Positions 18,256 through 26,804 of a DNA stretch of 64,000 nt are shown one piece after another (position 1 is the first letter of the stretch; every line of letters begins with the position of its first letter). Source of the stretch: Bradyrhizobium sp. URHD0069 (GTDB lineage: Bacteria; Pseudomonadota; Alphaproteobacteria; Rhizobiales; Xanthobacteraceae); contig NZ_KL370775.1 in NCBI RefSeq assembly GCF_000701345.1, positions 124,001-188,000 of the forward strand. The letters are read 5' to 3'. The notes below the pieces were generated by a model. The model had not been told where the DNA came from, did not search any database, and saw only the letters and a list, made by a program, of their open reading frames with translations. A program made the translations under genes and the position numbers.

Positions 18256-19122
18256 ATGCTGGCCGTCCAGGTCTTGATCAATGCCTTGGTGCTGGGATGT
18301 CTCTATGCCTGCATCGCCATCGGCTTCTCGCTGGTCTGGGGTGTCCTCAACGTCATCAACCTGATCCACGGCTCGTTTATCGTGCTCGGCGCGTACCTCG
18401 CGTGGGGCGCCTATCAATGGCTGGCGATCTCGCCATGGTATGCGCTGGTGATCGCGGCGCCGCTGTTCTTCGTGTTCGGCTATCTGCTGCAGCGGTTGTT
18501 GCTCAACCGCGTCATCACTGCGCCGGTGCTGGTGACGCTGACCCTGACCTTCGGGCTCGACCTGATCCTGAACAACGCGATGATCTACTATTTCAAAGCT
18601 GACTATCGCAAGCTGACGCTGAGCCCGCCGACCGGCTCGATCTCGCTGTTCGACGTGGTGGTGCCGGTCGATCGTCTGATCGCCACCGCATCCGCGCTGG
18701 TCTTGACGGGTCTGCTTTATCTGCTGCTGCGGCGCTCGAAAGTCGGCCGGGCCATTGTCGCGGTACGGCTCGATCGCGATGCCGCCGTGCTGATGGGCGT
18801 CGATGTCAAATCGATCTATGCCATTGCCTTCGGGCTCGGCGCGGCGCTGGCCGGCTGCGCGGGCGTGCTGATGGCGTTGATCTTCCCGATCTCGCCGCTG
18901 ACATCGTCGGCCTATCTCGGCAAAGCGTTTGTGGTCTGCGTGCTCGGCGGCCTCGGCAGCGTGTCCGGGGCGCTGGCCGGCGGTTTGTTGCTGGCGCTGG
19001 TCGAAGGCGTCGGCTCGACGCTGATCGGACCGGCGCATGCCACCACGCTGTCCTTCGTGCTGCTGATTATCTTCCTGGTCGTACGTCCGCAGGGCCTGCT
19101 TGGCCGAAAGGGTTTTGAATGA
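18256..19122 (+). CDS. ABC transporter permease, LivH type
   Basis: A 288-aa inner-membrane permease of the branched-chain amino acid family. About eight hydrophobic segments, the typical NLIHGSFIVLGAY near the start and the C-terminal LGGLGSVSGALAGGLLLALV loop identify it. It lies 25 bases after the receptor gene and overlaps the next permease by 4 bases (ATGA). It forms one half of the transmembrane channel. Confidence 0.95.
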   Translation: MLAVQVLINALVLGCLYACIAIGFSLVWGVLNVINLIHGSFIVLGAYLAWGAYQWLAISPWYALVIAAPLFFVFGYLLQRLLLNRVITAPVLVTLTLTFGLDLILNNAMIYYFKADYRKLTLSPPTGSISLFDVVVPVDRLIATASALVLTGLLYLLLRRSKVGRAIVAVRLDRDAAVLMGVDVKSIYAIAFGLGAALAGCAGVLMALIFPISPLTSSAYLGKAFVVCVLGGLGSVSGALAGGLLLALVEGVGSTLIGPAHATTLSFVLLIIFLVVRPQGLLGRKGFE

Positions 19123-20054
19123 CCCGGGTCAATCTGGCACTACTGATCCTGATCGCCTGCGTGGCGTCGCTGCCGCTGTTCGGCGGCGCTTATGCGTTGC
19201 GAATCGGCACCATCGCCTGCATGTATGCGATCTTCGCGCTGTCCTGGAATGTCGTCGGCGGCTTTGCCGGCTATCCGTCTTTTGCCACCGCGGCGTTCTT
19301 CGGCTTCGGCGCCTATGCCACCGGCATTCTGCTCAACAAAAGCGTGCCGCTGAGTGTCGCGGTGATCGGCTCGCTGGTGATGTGCTTCCTGCTTGCCGCG
19401 GCGCTCGGCGCGGTGCTGCTGCGGCTGCGCGGGCATTATTTCGCGATCGCCAGCCTCTCATTGGTCGAGGTATTTCGCGAACTGGTCAACAACGCCACGG
19501 ATCTGACCGGCGGCGGCATGGGGCTGAATATTCCGCTGGCGTCAGGCTCCGGCATTCTCGCCGATGCGACGTTCTTCTTCTATGCGATGTGGGGCCTGCT
19601 GCTGATCACGGCGGTGGTGGTGATCATCGTGTCGGCCTCAAAGCTCGGTTTCGGCCTGAACTGCATCCGGCAGAACGAGACGGCGTCCGATATGGTTGGC
19701 CTGAATTCCACGCTCTACAAGAGCGTGGCCTTCGGCCTGTCGGCGTGTTTCGTCGGCGCCGCCGGCGGCATCTATGCGGCGTGGGTGCATTACATCGACC
19801 CGTCCGACGTGTTCGACATCCTCTATTCGGTGAAGCCGATCGTGATGGCGCTGATGGGCGGGCTGGGGTCGCCGCTGGGTGTGGTCTGCGGCGCTTTCGT
19901 ATACCTCGGCCTGGAGGAGGTGGTCTGGCGCAACTACATCCAGATCCATAGCGGCGTGCTCGGCGTGCTGATCATCATGCTGCTGCTGTTCCTGCCGCAC
20001 GGCCTGATCTCGCTGCGCTCCGGCATGTTCTGGCGAAAGGCGAAGCATGTCTGA
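19119..20054 (+). CDS. ABC transporter permease, LivM type
   Basis: A 311-aa second permease. The LivM hallmarks are ALSWNVVGGFAGYPSFATAA, LRLRGHYFAIASLSLVEVFR and a late MALMGGLGSPLGVVCGAF loop. It overlaps livH-type and livG-type neighbours by 4 and 8 bases, so the four membrane and ATPase genes are translationally coupled. Confidence 0.95.
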   Translation: MTRVNLALLILIACVASLPLFGGAYALRIGTIACMYAIFALSWNVVGGFAGYPSFATAAFFGFGAYATGILLNKSVPLSVAVIGSLVMCFLLAAALGAVLLRLRGHYFAIASLSLVEVFRELVNNATDLTGGGMGLNIPLASGSGILADATFFFYAMWGLLLITAVVVIIVSASKLGFGLNCIRQNETASDMVGLNSTLYKSVAFGLSACFVGAAGGIYAAWVHYIDPSDVFDILYSVKPIVMALMGGLGSPLGVVCGAFVYLGLEEVVWRNYIQIHSGVLGVLIIMLLLFLPHGLISLRSGMFWRKAKHV

Positions 20055-20796
20055 GATCCTTCACCTCAGCAACGTCTCGCGCCACTTCAGTGGCCTGCAG
20101 GCGCTGCGCGACGTCACGATATCTGTCAACAAGGGCGAGGTGCTCGGCCTGATCGGGCCGAACGGCGCCGGCAAGACCACGCTGGTCAACACCATCTGCG
20201 GCGTGACACCGGCAAGTTCAGGTGTTGTAACGTTCGACGGCAAGGACATCACCCGGGTGAAGACCTATCAGGCGGCGCGGCTCGGCCTGTCGCGTACCTT
20301 CCAGATCGTGCAGCCGTTTGCCGAATTCACCGCGCTCGACAATGTCGCAGCGGCTGCTTTGTTCTCGCAGCCCGGCGAAAGCCTCAAATCTGCGCGCGAG
20401 GAAGCACGCGCGCATCTTGCCTTCGTCGGCCTCGCCGCGCAGGCCAACCAGTCGGCGGCGACGTTGACGCTGGCGATGCGCAAGCGGCTTGAACTGGCCA
20501 AGGCGCTGGCGATGAAGCCGAAGCTGTTGTTTCTCGACGAGGTCAATGCCGGCCTCAACAGCGCCGAGGTGGAGCGCGCTACAAAGTTGATCCATCAGCT
20601 TGCCGCTGGCGGAATTACCATTGTGATGATCGAGCATTTGATGAAAGTGGTGCTCAACGTCTGCACCCGCATCGTCGTGCTGCACAACGGCCAGCTGATC
20701 GCCGACGGCCAGCCGCGCGACGTCATCAAGAACCCCGCTGTGGTCGATGCCTATCTCGGCCAGCAATACGCACACCGGAATGCCGCCAGTGGCTGA
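20047..20796 (+). CDS. ABC transporter ATPase, LivG type
   Basis: A 249-aa ATPase with Walker A GPNGAGKTT and Walker B LLFLDEVNAGL. The usual LSxGQ signature is replaced by LTLAMRKRLELA, so this subunit lacks the canonical signature and the nucleotide sites of the LivG-LivF dimer are probably asymmetric. It ends inside the start of the next ATPase gene. It drives uptake through the two permeases. Confidence 0.93.
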   Translation: MSEILHLSNVSRHFSGLQALRDVTISVNKGEVLGLIGPNGAGKTTLVNTICGVTPASSGVVTFDGKDITRVKTYQAARLGLSRTFQIVQPFAEFTALDNVAAAALFSQPGESLKSAREEARAHLAFVGLAAQANQSAATLTLAMRKRLELAKALAMKPKLLFLDEVNAGLNSAEVERATKLIHQLAAGGITIVMIEHLMKVVLNVCTRIVVLHNGQLIADGQPRDVIKNPAVVDAYLGQQYAHRNAASG

Positions 20797-21520
20797 TCCC
20801 CTGATCCTCGAACTGCAAGGTTTGCGCGCAGGCTACGGCGAGATCCAGGTGCTGTGGGGCATCGACATGGCGGTGCGCCGCGGTGAGATCACCGCGCTGA
20901 TCGGCTCCAACGGCGCCGGCAAGACCACGCTGATGCGGACGCTGTCCGGGCTGATCCCGATGCAGGATGGCCATTACTTCTCCGAAGGCAGGGATCTGAC
21001 AGGGGACACTGCCGCGCAGATTCTCGCCCATGGCATCGTCCACGTACCCGAAGGCCGGCGGCTGTTTGGCGCCATGAGCATCGAGGACAATTTGCTGATG
21101 GGCGCCTATTCGCGCAAGGCCAGCCGGGCCGAAATCGCACGCGATATGGAACGGGTCTACACGACGTTCCCGAAATTGATGGAGCGCCGCAACCAGGCCG
21201 CCGCGACGCTGTCCGGCGGTGAGCAGCAGATGTGCGCTATCGGCCGGGGGTTGATGAGCGCCCCGCGACTGCTCATGATCGACGAATTGTCGCTCGGCCT
21301 GTCGCCGTTGCTGGTCGAACAATTGGTCGCGGCGTTGCGGACGCTGAACGCCGAGGGCGTGTCGATCCTGTTGGTTGAGCAGGACGTCACCACCGCGCTC
21401 GACCTATGCCATTCCGCTTATATCATGGATATGGGCCGCATCGTGCGCACCGGCCTCGGTCCTGAATTGCTGGCCGATCCGATCATTCGCGACGCCTATC
21501 TCGGCGTCCTCGAAGACTGA
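20780..21520 (+). CDS. ABC transporter ATPase, LivF type
   Basis: A 246-aa ATPase with Walker A GSNGAGKTT, a canonical signature (LSGGEQQM) and Walker B LLMIDELSLGL. The open frame extends to 20747, but the ATG at 20780, overlapping the end of the preceding ATPase, gives the usual LivF N-terminus. It closes the importer, and a 47-base gap follows before the CnbZ-like gene. Confidence 0.93.
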   Translation: MPPVADPLILELQGLRAGYGEIQVLWGIDMAVRRGEITALIGSNGAGKTTLMRTLSGLIPMQDGHYFSEGRDLTGDTAAQILAHGIVHVPEGRRLFGAMSIEDNLLMGAYSRKASRAEIARDMERVYTTFPKLMERRNQAAATLSGGEQQMCAIGRGLMSAPRLLMIDELSLGLSPLLVEQLVAALRTLNAEGVSILLVEQDVTTALDLCHSAYIMDMGRIVRTGLGPELLADPIIRDAYLGVLED

Positions 21521-21567
21521 CCATCGTCATCGCGACGAATGCTTTTCATTCCATCCAAAGAGGCAAT

Positions 21568-22323
21568 ATGATCCAGACCGTCGAAGCAGCCAACAGTGGT
21601 TATCGTTTCATGCCCGGCGTCAGCCAGTATTCCTGCGGCGTCGGCGCGTTACCCGGTTTCACCCTCGAGCGCGTTCGCTTCTCCCGCGTGGTGCCGCTGA
21701 AGCAGGGTTTTGAGAAGATCGCCGAAGTCATCAAGAAGGCGGGCCGGCCGTTGACGTCGTTTGCCGCCTGCGAGCTGCGTTCGCCAGCGCCGTTCACCGA
21801 AGACGGCTTCAAGGCCTTCAACCAGATCTATATCAAAACGCTGATCGAATGGGGCGTGATGAAGGACGGCGTTAATCCTGTGGCGCGCAGCAACGTCTGT
21901 CCGAAGCTCGACCCGCCGTCCGAGCCGGGCTTTCACGCCTTCTCGTTCACCACTGTTGCGCCAGATTCGCCAGCGTCGTTCGTCGTGGCCGGCAGCGGCG
22001 AGTCTCAGGAAGGCAAGGCGAACTACCGCGACTATATTGTTCGGCTCGGCGATACCAGCCCGTCCGGCATGCTGGAAAAGGCCAAGTGGGTGCTCGACGA
22101 AATGGAGCGCCGCATGAGCGCGTTCTCCGGCGACTGGAGCCAGACTACCGGCGTTCAGCTTTACACCGTGCAGAACGTGTTCTCGGCGCTGGAGAGCGAA
22201 CTCGGCCGCCGTGGGGTGTTCCGTAACGGCCTGACCTGGCATTTCAACCGCCCGCCGGTGGTCGATCTCGAATACGAGATGGATTGCCGCCGCGTCCATG
22301 TTGAGCGCGTGATCGAAAGCTGA
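21568..22323 (+). CDS. CnbZ-like protein (putative 2-aminomuconate-type deaminase)
   Basis: A 251-aa soluble protein with an AGAGGC ribosome-binding site. Segments such as GYRFMPGVSQYSCGVGALPG, FAACELRSPAPFTEDGF and GVNPVARSNVCPKLDPPSEP recall the family named after CnbZ, a 2-amino-5-chloromuconate deaminase from a chloronitrobenzene degrader, with a RidA-like flavour. I am recalling this resemblance and cannot verify it. It lies in the same operon as the importer and 4 bases before an aspartate-dehydrogenase-like gene, which fits breakdown of an imported amino-substituted acid. No ring-cleavage enzyme is present, so aromatic degradation is not shown. Confidence 0.5.
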   Translation: MIQTVEAANSGYRFMPGVSQYSCGVGALPGFTLERVRFSRVVPLKQGFEKIAEVIKKAGRPLTSFAACELRSPAPFTEDGFKAFNQIYIKTLIEWGVMKDGVNPVARSNVCPKLDPPSEPGFHAFSFTTVAPDSPASFVVAGSGESQEGKANYRDYIVRLGDTSPSGMLEKAKWVLDEMERRMSAFSGDWSQTTGVQLYTVQNVFSALESELGRRGVFRNGLTWHFNRPPVVDLEYEMDCRRVHVERVIES

Positions 22324-22327
22324 ATCG

Positions 22328-23158
22328 ATGGCAACTCCGGCAATGATTGTTAAAGGCGAGATGCGCGTCGCGGTGGTCGGCCTGGGAGCGATCGGGCGGA
22401 GAGTCGTCAAAGCGCTGGATCGCGGCTTGGATGGGTTGGTGCTGGCTGCGGTCTCGGTTCAGGAGCCGGGGAAGCATCGAGACTTCCTCGCGACCTTGTC
22501 GAGGGCGCCTGCCATCCTGCCCATCGAAGACCTCTCCCAAGCCGCCGACGTAGTCATCGAATGCGCACCAAGCGCATTGCTGAAGTCAATTGTCCTTCCG
22601 TTTGTCAGCAAAGGAAAAACCGCGATCGTACTGAGCGCGGGGGCGCTTCTGGAGCATGACGACCTCATTCAGATCGCGAAACAGAGTGGCGGTCAGATCG
22701 TGGTACCGACTGGAGCCCTGATCGGCCTCGATGCCGTGACGGCCGCCGCAGAAGGGACGATCCATTCGGTGCGCATGATGACGCGCAAGCCGGTCACGGG
22801 TCTGGCCGGCGCCCCCTACATCGTCGAGAACAATATCGACATTGAAAATATCACCGAACCGCTGAAGATCTTCGACGGCACGGCGCGCGAAGCTGCGAGG
22901 GGATTCCCGGCCAACCTCAATGTCGCCGTCGCGCTCTCGCTCGCCGGAATCGGCCCGGACCGGACCAGACTTGAAATCTGGGCGGATCCCGCACTGACGC
23001 GCAATACCCATCGTATCGATGTGGAATCGGATTCTGCGAGCTTCGCGATGTCGATCGAAAATATTCCGTCCGAGAATCCGAAGACCGGTCGGATTACGGC
23101 CCTGTCAGTGATTGCCTATCTTCGCAAGCAACGATCCGCGCTTCGTATTGGAACGTGA
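22328..23158 (+). CDS. L-aspartate dehydrogenase-like oxidoreductase
   Basis: A 276-aa NAD(P)-dependent enzyme. The Rossmann motif VGLGAIGRR lies at residues 16-24. It shares the aspartate dehydrogenase family's VSAGALLE-like strand (VLSAGALLEHDDL), the PTGALIGLDAV loop, the FPANLNVAVALSLAGIG helix and the catalytic-histidine segment NTHRIDVES. Family members interconvert an L-amino acid with its imino/oxo acid, releasing ammonia. Its start is 4 bases after the previous stop, so it belongs to the importer operon. In this context the true substrate may be another dicarboxylic amino acid (inference). Confidence 0.8.
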   Translation: MATPAMIVKGEMRVAVVGLGAIGRRVVKALDRGLDGLVLAAVSVQEPGKHRDFLATLSRAPAILPIEDLSQAADVVIECAPSALLKSIVLPFVSKGKTAIVLSAGALLEHDDLIQIAKQSGGQIVVPTGALIGLDAVTAAAEGTIHSVRMMTRKPVTGLAGAPYIVENNIDIENITEPLKIFDGTAREAARGFPANLNVAVALSLAGIGPDRTRLEIWADPALTRNTHRIDVESDSASFAMSIENIPSENPKTGRITALSVIAYLRKQRSALRIGT

Positions 23159-23332
23159 ACGAGCCCAAAGGTGGAGCCGGCTAGGGCGTATTCGTTTCCT
23201 CTTGGGTGGCACAAGTCGCACCTTCTTTAGAGCGAGTGCCCGGTCAATCGCTTTCTCGGCCACTGCCGCCGATTTACTGTGGGTTTGGCCGGTGATCACC
23301 ACGTCCGCAATCGACTCGGACCATATCCACAA
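23105..23332 (-). CDS. Small hypothetical protein with GQTHSK motif, 75 aa
   Basis: A minus-strand frame with a TTG start encodes WIWSESIADVVITGQTHSKS followed by AAVAEKAIDRALA, a compact beta-strand/helix pattern. I associate it with short Bradyrhizobium proteins of unknown function. Its 3' end overlaps the last 54 bases of the aspartate-dehydrogenase gene on the other strand. The C-terminal 25 residues look random and may mark a run-on past an eroded stop. Confidence 0.4.
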   Translation of the reverse strand: MWIWSESIADVVITGQTHSKSAAVAEKAIDRALALKKVRLVPPKRKRIRPSRLHLWARSRSNTKRGSLLAKIGNH

Positions 23333-23387
23333 GACCCGCCCGATGTCTTAAACAGCCGTGTATTCGATGTTTCCGCACCTAAGCTGG

Positions 23388-23636
23388 TCAGCGTCTTTGG
23401 TATTGCTTGGTATTTAAATAAGGTTCCGCTTTGGGTTCCACCGCTTTGATGGCGATGCTGGCCAGCTTGATCCGGTGCCGAACCCCCGCCTTCCAAGCAG
23501 CCACGATCGCCATGGCCGCCGCGCGCTGCACCTCTGCAAACTTCGCTGCCTGTCCGGTGCGTTCGAGGTAATCCATCGCAATGTCGAGGGCCTCGTCCAT
23601 CACGTAATCAAAGTCGCCGATAGGCCACGGGTACAT
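23388..23636 (-). CDS. Small hypothetical protein, 82 aa
   Basis: The frame is open from 23837, but the ATG at 23636 with GGAG about 8 bases upstream opens the part that looks coding (MYPWPIGDFDYVMDEALDIA followed by MDYLERTGQAAKF). It is helical, soluble and Ala-rich, with conserved-looking AAMAIVAAWKAGVRHRIKLA. I recall similar short proteins in Bradyrhizobium genomes; no function is known to me. Confidence 0.6.
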   Translation of the reverse strand: MYPWPIGDFDYVMDEALDIAMDYLERTGQAAKFAEVQRAAAMAIVAAWKAGVRHRIKLASIAIKAVEPKAEPYLNTKQYQRR

Positions 23637-23924
23637 GGCATGCTCCGAGACTTTTCTTGGAAACAAAAACGCCAAGGCCTGCCAAGCGTTCCTTTTGGGG
23701 GGCCGACTACTCGAACAGGTGCGCCCCGGTTTGCGTGAACGACCGCCGTACGAATGCGGCGTGAGCCGGCCGTGCGCGATGGCGGCGGCCACCGCCTCGC
23801 CATTCCTCGCCGCCAGCCGCCAAGAACCGGCTCGCATCTGTATGCAGCCGGCTAAGGCTCAGAACTCTGGCGATTTAAACAGCGAAAAACCAACCCCCAA
23901 GGTCGTCAAATACTGGCGGACACG

Positions 23925-24140
23925 CTAGACGCGGTGCAGACATTCAGGAGGGAATGTTGCTTCGCCGCCCGGCCAAGCGATGGTCACTAGCTCGCCAGTC
24001 TCAACAACTAAACCGATTGGACTTCCGCTATTCAGTCGGACACGTTCCCCTAGATTCAAGGGTATGCGACGGCTCGCGACCGTCCATCTCCTCTCTAGGA
24101 GAAGGTCACTGGTAGGAATGCGGAGAACCTTTGGTTTCAT
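23925..24140 (-). CDS. Small YodC/DUF2158-like protein, 71 aa
   Basis: The ATG at 24140 has GGAG about 9 bases upstream, although the frame is open to 24167. The C-terminal 40 residues, with GERVRLNSGSPIGLVVETGE and VTIAWPGGEATFPPECL, follow the layout of the small DUF2158/YodC domain (VRLxSGGP ... W ... FP ... L). A decayed copy of the same kind of gene lies just to the right on the opposite strand (24196-24388). Function is unknown. Confidence 0.55.
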   Translation of the reverse strand: MKPKVLRIPTSDLLLERRWTVASRRIPLNLGERVRLNSGSPIGLVVETGELVTIAWPGGEATFPPECLHRV

Positions 24141-24195
24141 TTCCAAGACTCCGCAACTAGGATGCACTTTCTAATTCCACCTAACCGGAGGCGAT

Positions 24196-24388
24196 ATGTT
24201 CAAGGTCGGCGACACAGTGCGTCTTAATCGGGCGGTCAATTAATGACCGTCACCGCCATCGGAAGCGATGAAGAAGGAGACCAGATGCTGTGGACTCTTG
24301 GTTCGTGAATACCAAAGAGGAATGGGGTCACTTTCCCGCCTCATCTCTGATGCAGATTATGGCGCGGTCTCAGTTTAGATTGGTTTAA
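24196..24388 (+). pseudogene. Frameshifted YodC/DUF2158-like gene
   Basis: It begins MFKVGDTVRLN with an ACCGGAGG-type site upstream. The continuation is split over the other two frames: LMTVTAIGSDEEGDQMLWTL, then WFVNTKEEWGHFPASSL. Put together, this is one short domain of the DUF2158 type. The first frame stops at 24241 and the second at about 24309, so at least two frame changes inactivate it. The last frame stops at 24386-24388. Confidence 0.75.
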
Positions 24389-24903
24389 TGCCCGGCCTTA
24401 CTTACCCGGCTTTTCTTTGCTCTCTTTGTCGCCTTCCCGACTCTATATTTTTCCTTCAGCGGCTTTGGCGGCGTGTTGAAAGCGCTCTTATTCGTTCAGG
24501 ATCTCGCGTGCTTTCGTCCGAGCCTGTTCAAGCGTCAGCGCGAACGCTTCTCGGATCAGACCATCTCCGCCTTTCACTTAGCGGTAGTCGCGCGAGCTGA
24601 CGAATCTGATTGGCGATGTTCCGTGGTCGCTTCATTGCGGTTTGATCGTCGCATTGCCGCTTAGCCGATGCTGAGCTTCAGTGCCTTGAGCAAAGAATGA
24701 ATAGACGCGTGCGGCATCACTTGCCAGAGCGGCTCTCACGCCGTCTGATCGCGCTCGGACATGGATGCCCGCAAAACTTACGTCCGCTAACTGCCGCAAA
24801 GCGCCGGCGCAAAGGGACGCCGACATGCTTCGGCTGAGTGACGAGCGCGTGTTACTGGCTGAAACGATCAGTTTCTGCTCAGTTGCAGGCGGCTTCCGAA
24901 AAT
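24389..24903. other. Intergenic stretch with nothing recognised
   Basis: About 515 bases without a convincing gene on either strand. Only short overlapping frames without ribosome-binding sites are present. A short direct repeat CCCGGC flanks CTTACTTA-type sequence near 24390-24411. No terminator or RNA gene was identified. Confidence 0.4.
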
Positions 24904-25194
24904 TTATTGTTTCGTGAGTTTCGTGATTGTCTTCGTCCCGCCCGTTTCGCTGACGGAAAATGTGACTTTGTCGCCCGCGTGTACTGTGTTCAACAAGCCG
25001 TCTTGTACTTTGAATTGTTCCGTAGCTCCGCCGGTATTCGCTCCGACGGTGCCGCTTGGCGTCTGTCGAATTGCGATGGTCCCACTAATCCGATCGATTG
25101 TGGTGACCGTTCCGGTAAGCGCTTGCTGGGCCAACGTCGCCGAACTGATGACGGTGAGCATAGAACCAGCCAAAACCATCTTTGCCAGTCTCAT
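24904..25194 (-). CDS. Secreted CusF-like small protein, 96 aa
   Basis: The ATG at 25194 (GGAGAAA upstream) opens a signal peptide, MRLAKMVLAGSMLTVISSAT ending LAQQ. A small beta-barrel-like domain follows: LTGTVTTIDRISGTIAIRQ, then FKVQDGLL, AGDKVTFSV and TITKL. That order resembles CusF-type periplasmic metal chaperones. However, the His, Trp and two Met residues that bind copper or silver in CusF are not apparent. It is probably a periplasmic protein with the fold but another role. Confidence 0.65.
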   Translation of the reverse strand: MRLAKMVLAGSMLTVISSATLAQQALTGTVTTIDRISGTIAIRQTPSGTVGANTGGATEQFKVQDGLLNTVHAGDKVTFSVSETGGTKTITKLTKQ

Positions 25195-25349
25195 CCAAGA
25201 TTTCTCCGGCTTTTGGACAGTCGGAGATAAGCCGGAATGAGCGGATTTGTTCCCTGGTGGGTACGCCACAAGTCGAAGGAATGCTGAGTTCCCTATTCGG
25301 GATTCATCTTGGGATGCCGCCCCGTGTTCGCTTCGTTGCTGGGCCGATC

Positions 25350-26603
25350 TCAGTCCCTTGGCCCATATCGTAGAAGCGCCTCAAGGGTGAGCCCCTTGCC
25401 GACCGCGCCGAAGGTGTCACCTTCGACGATGCGGGCCGACGGCGCCGCCTTCGTGATGGCTTTGCGGACATGGGCGAGTCTCACCGACCCGCCGGTCAGG
25501 AATACGGCGTCGATGTCGCTCGCGGACAACTGTGCCTGCGCGAGGCAGACCTTGATGCGGGCCCCGATGCGCTCAGCCAGTTGCCGTGTATGGCTCACAA
25601 GATCGGGTCGACCGATGGCGGCGCTGAGGCCTGGCGCGACCCATTCCAGCGGGATGTCTGCCCGGCGCGTGTCGGATAGAGCAATCTTGGCTTCCTCAAC
25701 CTCCATCGCCAGCGTATGGCCGCGCTGTTCGTCGACCACCCGCACCAGCCGATCGAGCAGGACCGTCTCGCTGGCATCCTGGCGAACCTGACGGATATCC
25801 GCGATCACGCGCGGTTCGTACATGCGGTTGATGTTCGACCAGGTCGCTAGGTCGTGGAAATAACTCGAAGGCACATCGAGGCCGGGACGCTTCATGGCGC
25901 TGCCGAAACCGAACAACGGCATGATGACGCCGAGACTGAGTTGGCGATCGAAATCGGTGCCGCCGATACGTACACCATCGTTGGCAAGAATATCTGCGGC
26001 GCGGTCGATCTTGCCGTGACGCTCCGGTCCCAGGCGCACCATCGAGAAATCCGAGGTGCCACCGCCGATGTCGGCGATTAATGCGATCTCTTCAGTTGAT
26101 ATCTGTCGCTCGTAGTCCAGCGCGGCGGCAATCGGCTCAAACTGGAACGTGACCTCATCGAAGCCGACCTCGCGGGCGATCTCACGCAGGGTTCGTTCCG
26201 CCTTGCGGTCGGCATCCGGTGCGTTGTCGACGAAGTGCACCGGCCTGCCATGCACGACGTCGCGCAACTCGCGACCGGTGGCCTGCTCGGCGCGCCGTTT
26301 CACCGCGCCCAGATAATAAGCGATCACGTCGCGAAAGCTGGTCCGCTCGCGCCCGAGTCGCGTGGTTTCGTCGATCAGCGACGTGCCGAGCACCGTTTTG
26401 AGGCTGCGCATCAGCCGGCCGGGTGCGCCCTCGACATAGGCCTCGATCGCCTTACGTCCGATCAGCACGGCACCATCGACTTCATAGAAAATCGCGCTGG
26501 GGATCGTGGTCTGGCCGGTTTCCAGCGCTGTCAGAACCGGCTCACGGCCAGCAATGGTGCCGAGCGTCGTATTTGACGTCCCGAAATCGAGTCCGCAGAT
26601 TGA
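25350..26603 (-). CDS. Hsp70-family protein, YegD-like
   Basis: A 417-aa protein with the actin-like ATPase fold of Hsp70. It shows phosphate 1 (GLDFGTSNTTLG), phosphate 2 (IADIGGGTSDFS) and the adenosine motif (VFLTGGSVRLAHV), but lacks the peptide-binding C-terminal domain of DnaK, as YegD does. The start chosen at 26603 has GGAGCG upstream and gives the expected first strand. It is divergent from tex, with the promoters in the 200 bases between. The role of this family is not well understood. Confidence 0.9.
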   Translation of the reverse strand, partial: SICGLDFGTSNTTLGTIAGREPVLTALETGQTTIPSAIFYEVDGAVLIGRKAIEAYVEGAPGRLMRSLKTVLGTSLIDETTRLGRERTSFRDVIAYYLGAVKRRAEQATGRELRDVVHGRPVHFVDNAPDADRKAERTLREIAREVGFDEVTFQFEPIAAALDYERQISTEEIALIADIGGGTSDFSMVRLGPERHGKIDRAADILANDGVRIGGTDFDRQLSLGVIMPLFGFGSAMKRPGLDVPSSYFHDLATWSNINRMYEPRVIADIRQVRQDASETVLLDRLVRVVDEQRGHTLAMEVEEAKIALSDTRRADIPLEWVAPGLSAAIGRPDLVSHTRQLAERIGARIKVCLAQAQLSASDIDAVFLTGGSVRLAHVRKAITKAAPSARIVEGDTFGAVGKGLTLEALLRYGPRD

Positions 26604-26804
26604 CATGAGCGCTCCAGGAAGGAGCGTTCGTCTACACATTTAAGCGCCATCGATCCACCCTTATCTCGTCGCTTGATGCATGCGCGCCCATCCACAGATC
26701 AATTTGTTTCGTGCCACGGGTTGCTGAATCAATAGGCGATGGTCCATAAACGTCCTCCCGCTGTCGGCGTTTTCACCCGCCGCGGCTGCCCAGAAAGATC
26801 GCGC

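Noticed and set aside
18211..19038. A 275-codon frame rich in Gln, Arg and His opposite the first permease gene
   Set aside because: A typical antisense shadow of hydrophobic permease codons; the permease has clear LivH motifs.
24390..24411. Possible terminator GCCCGGCC...CCCGGCTTTT
   Set aside because: The arms are direct repeats (CCCGGC twice), not inverted, so they do not form a stem.
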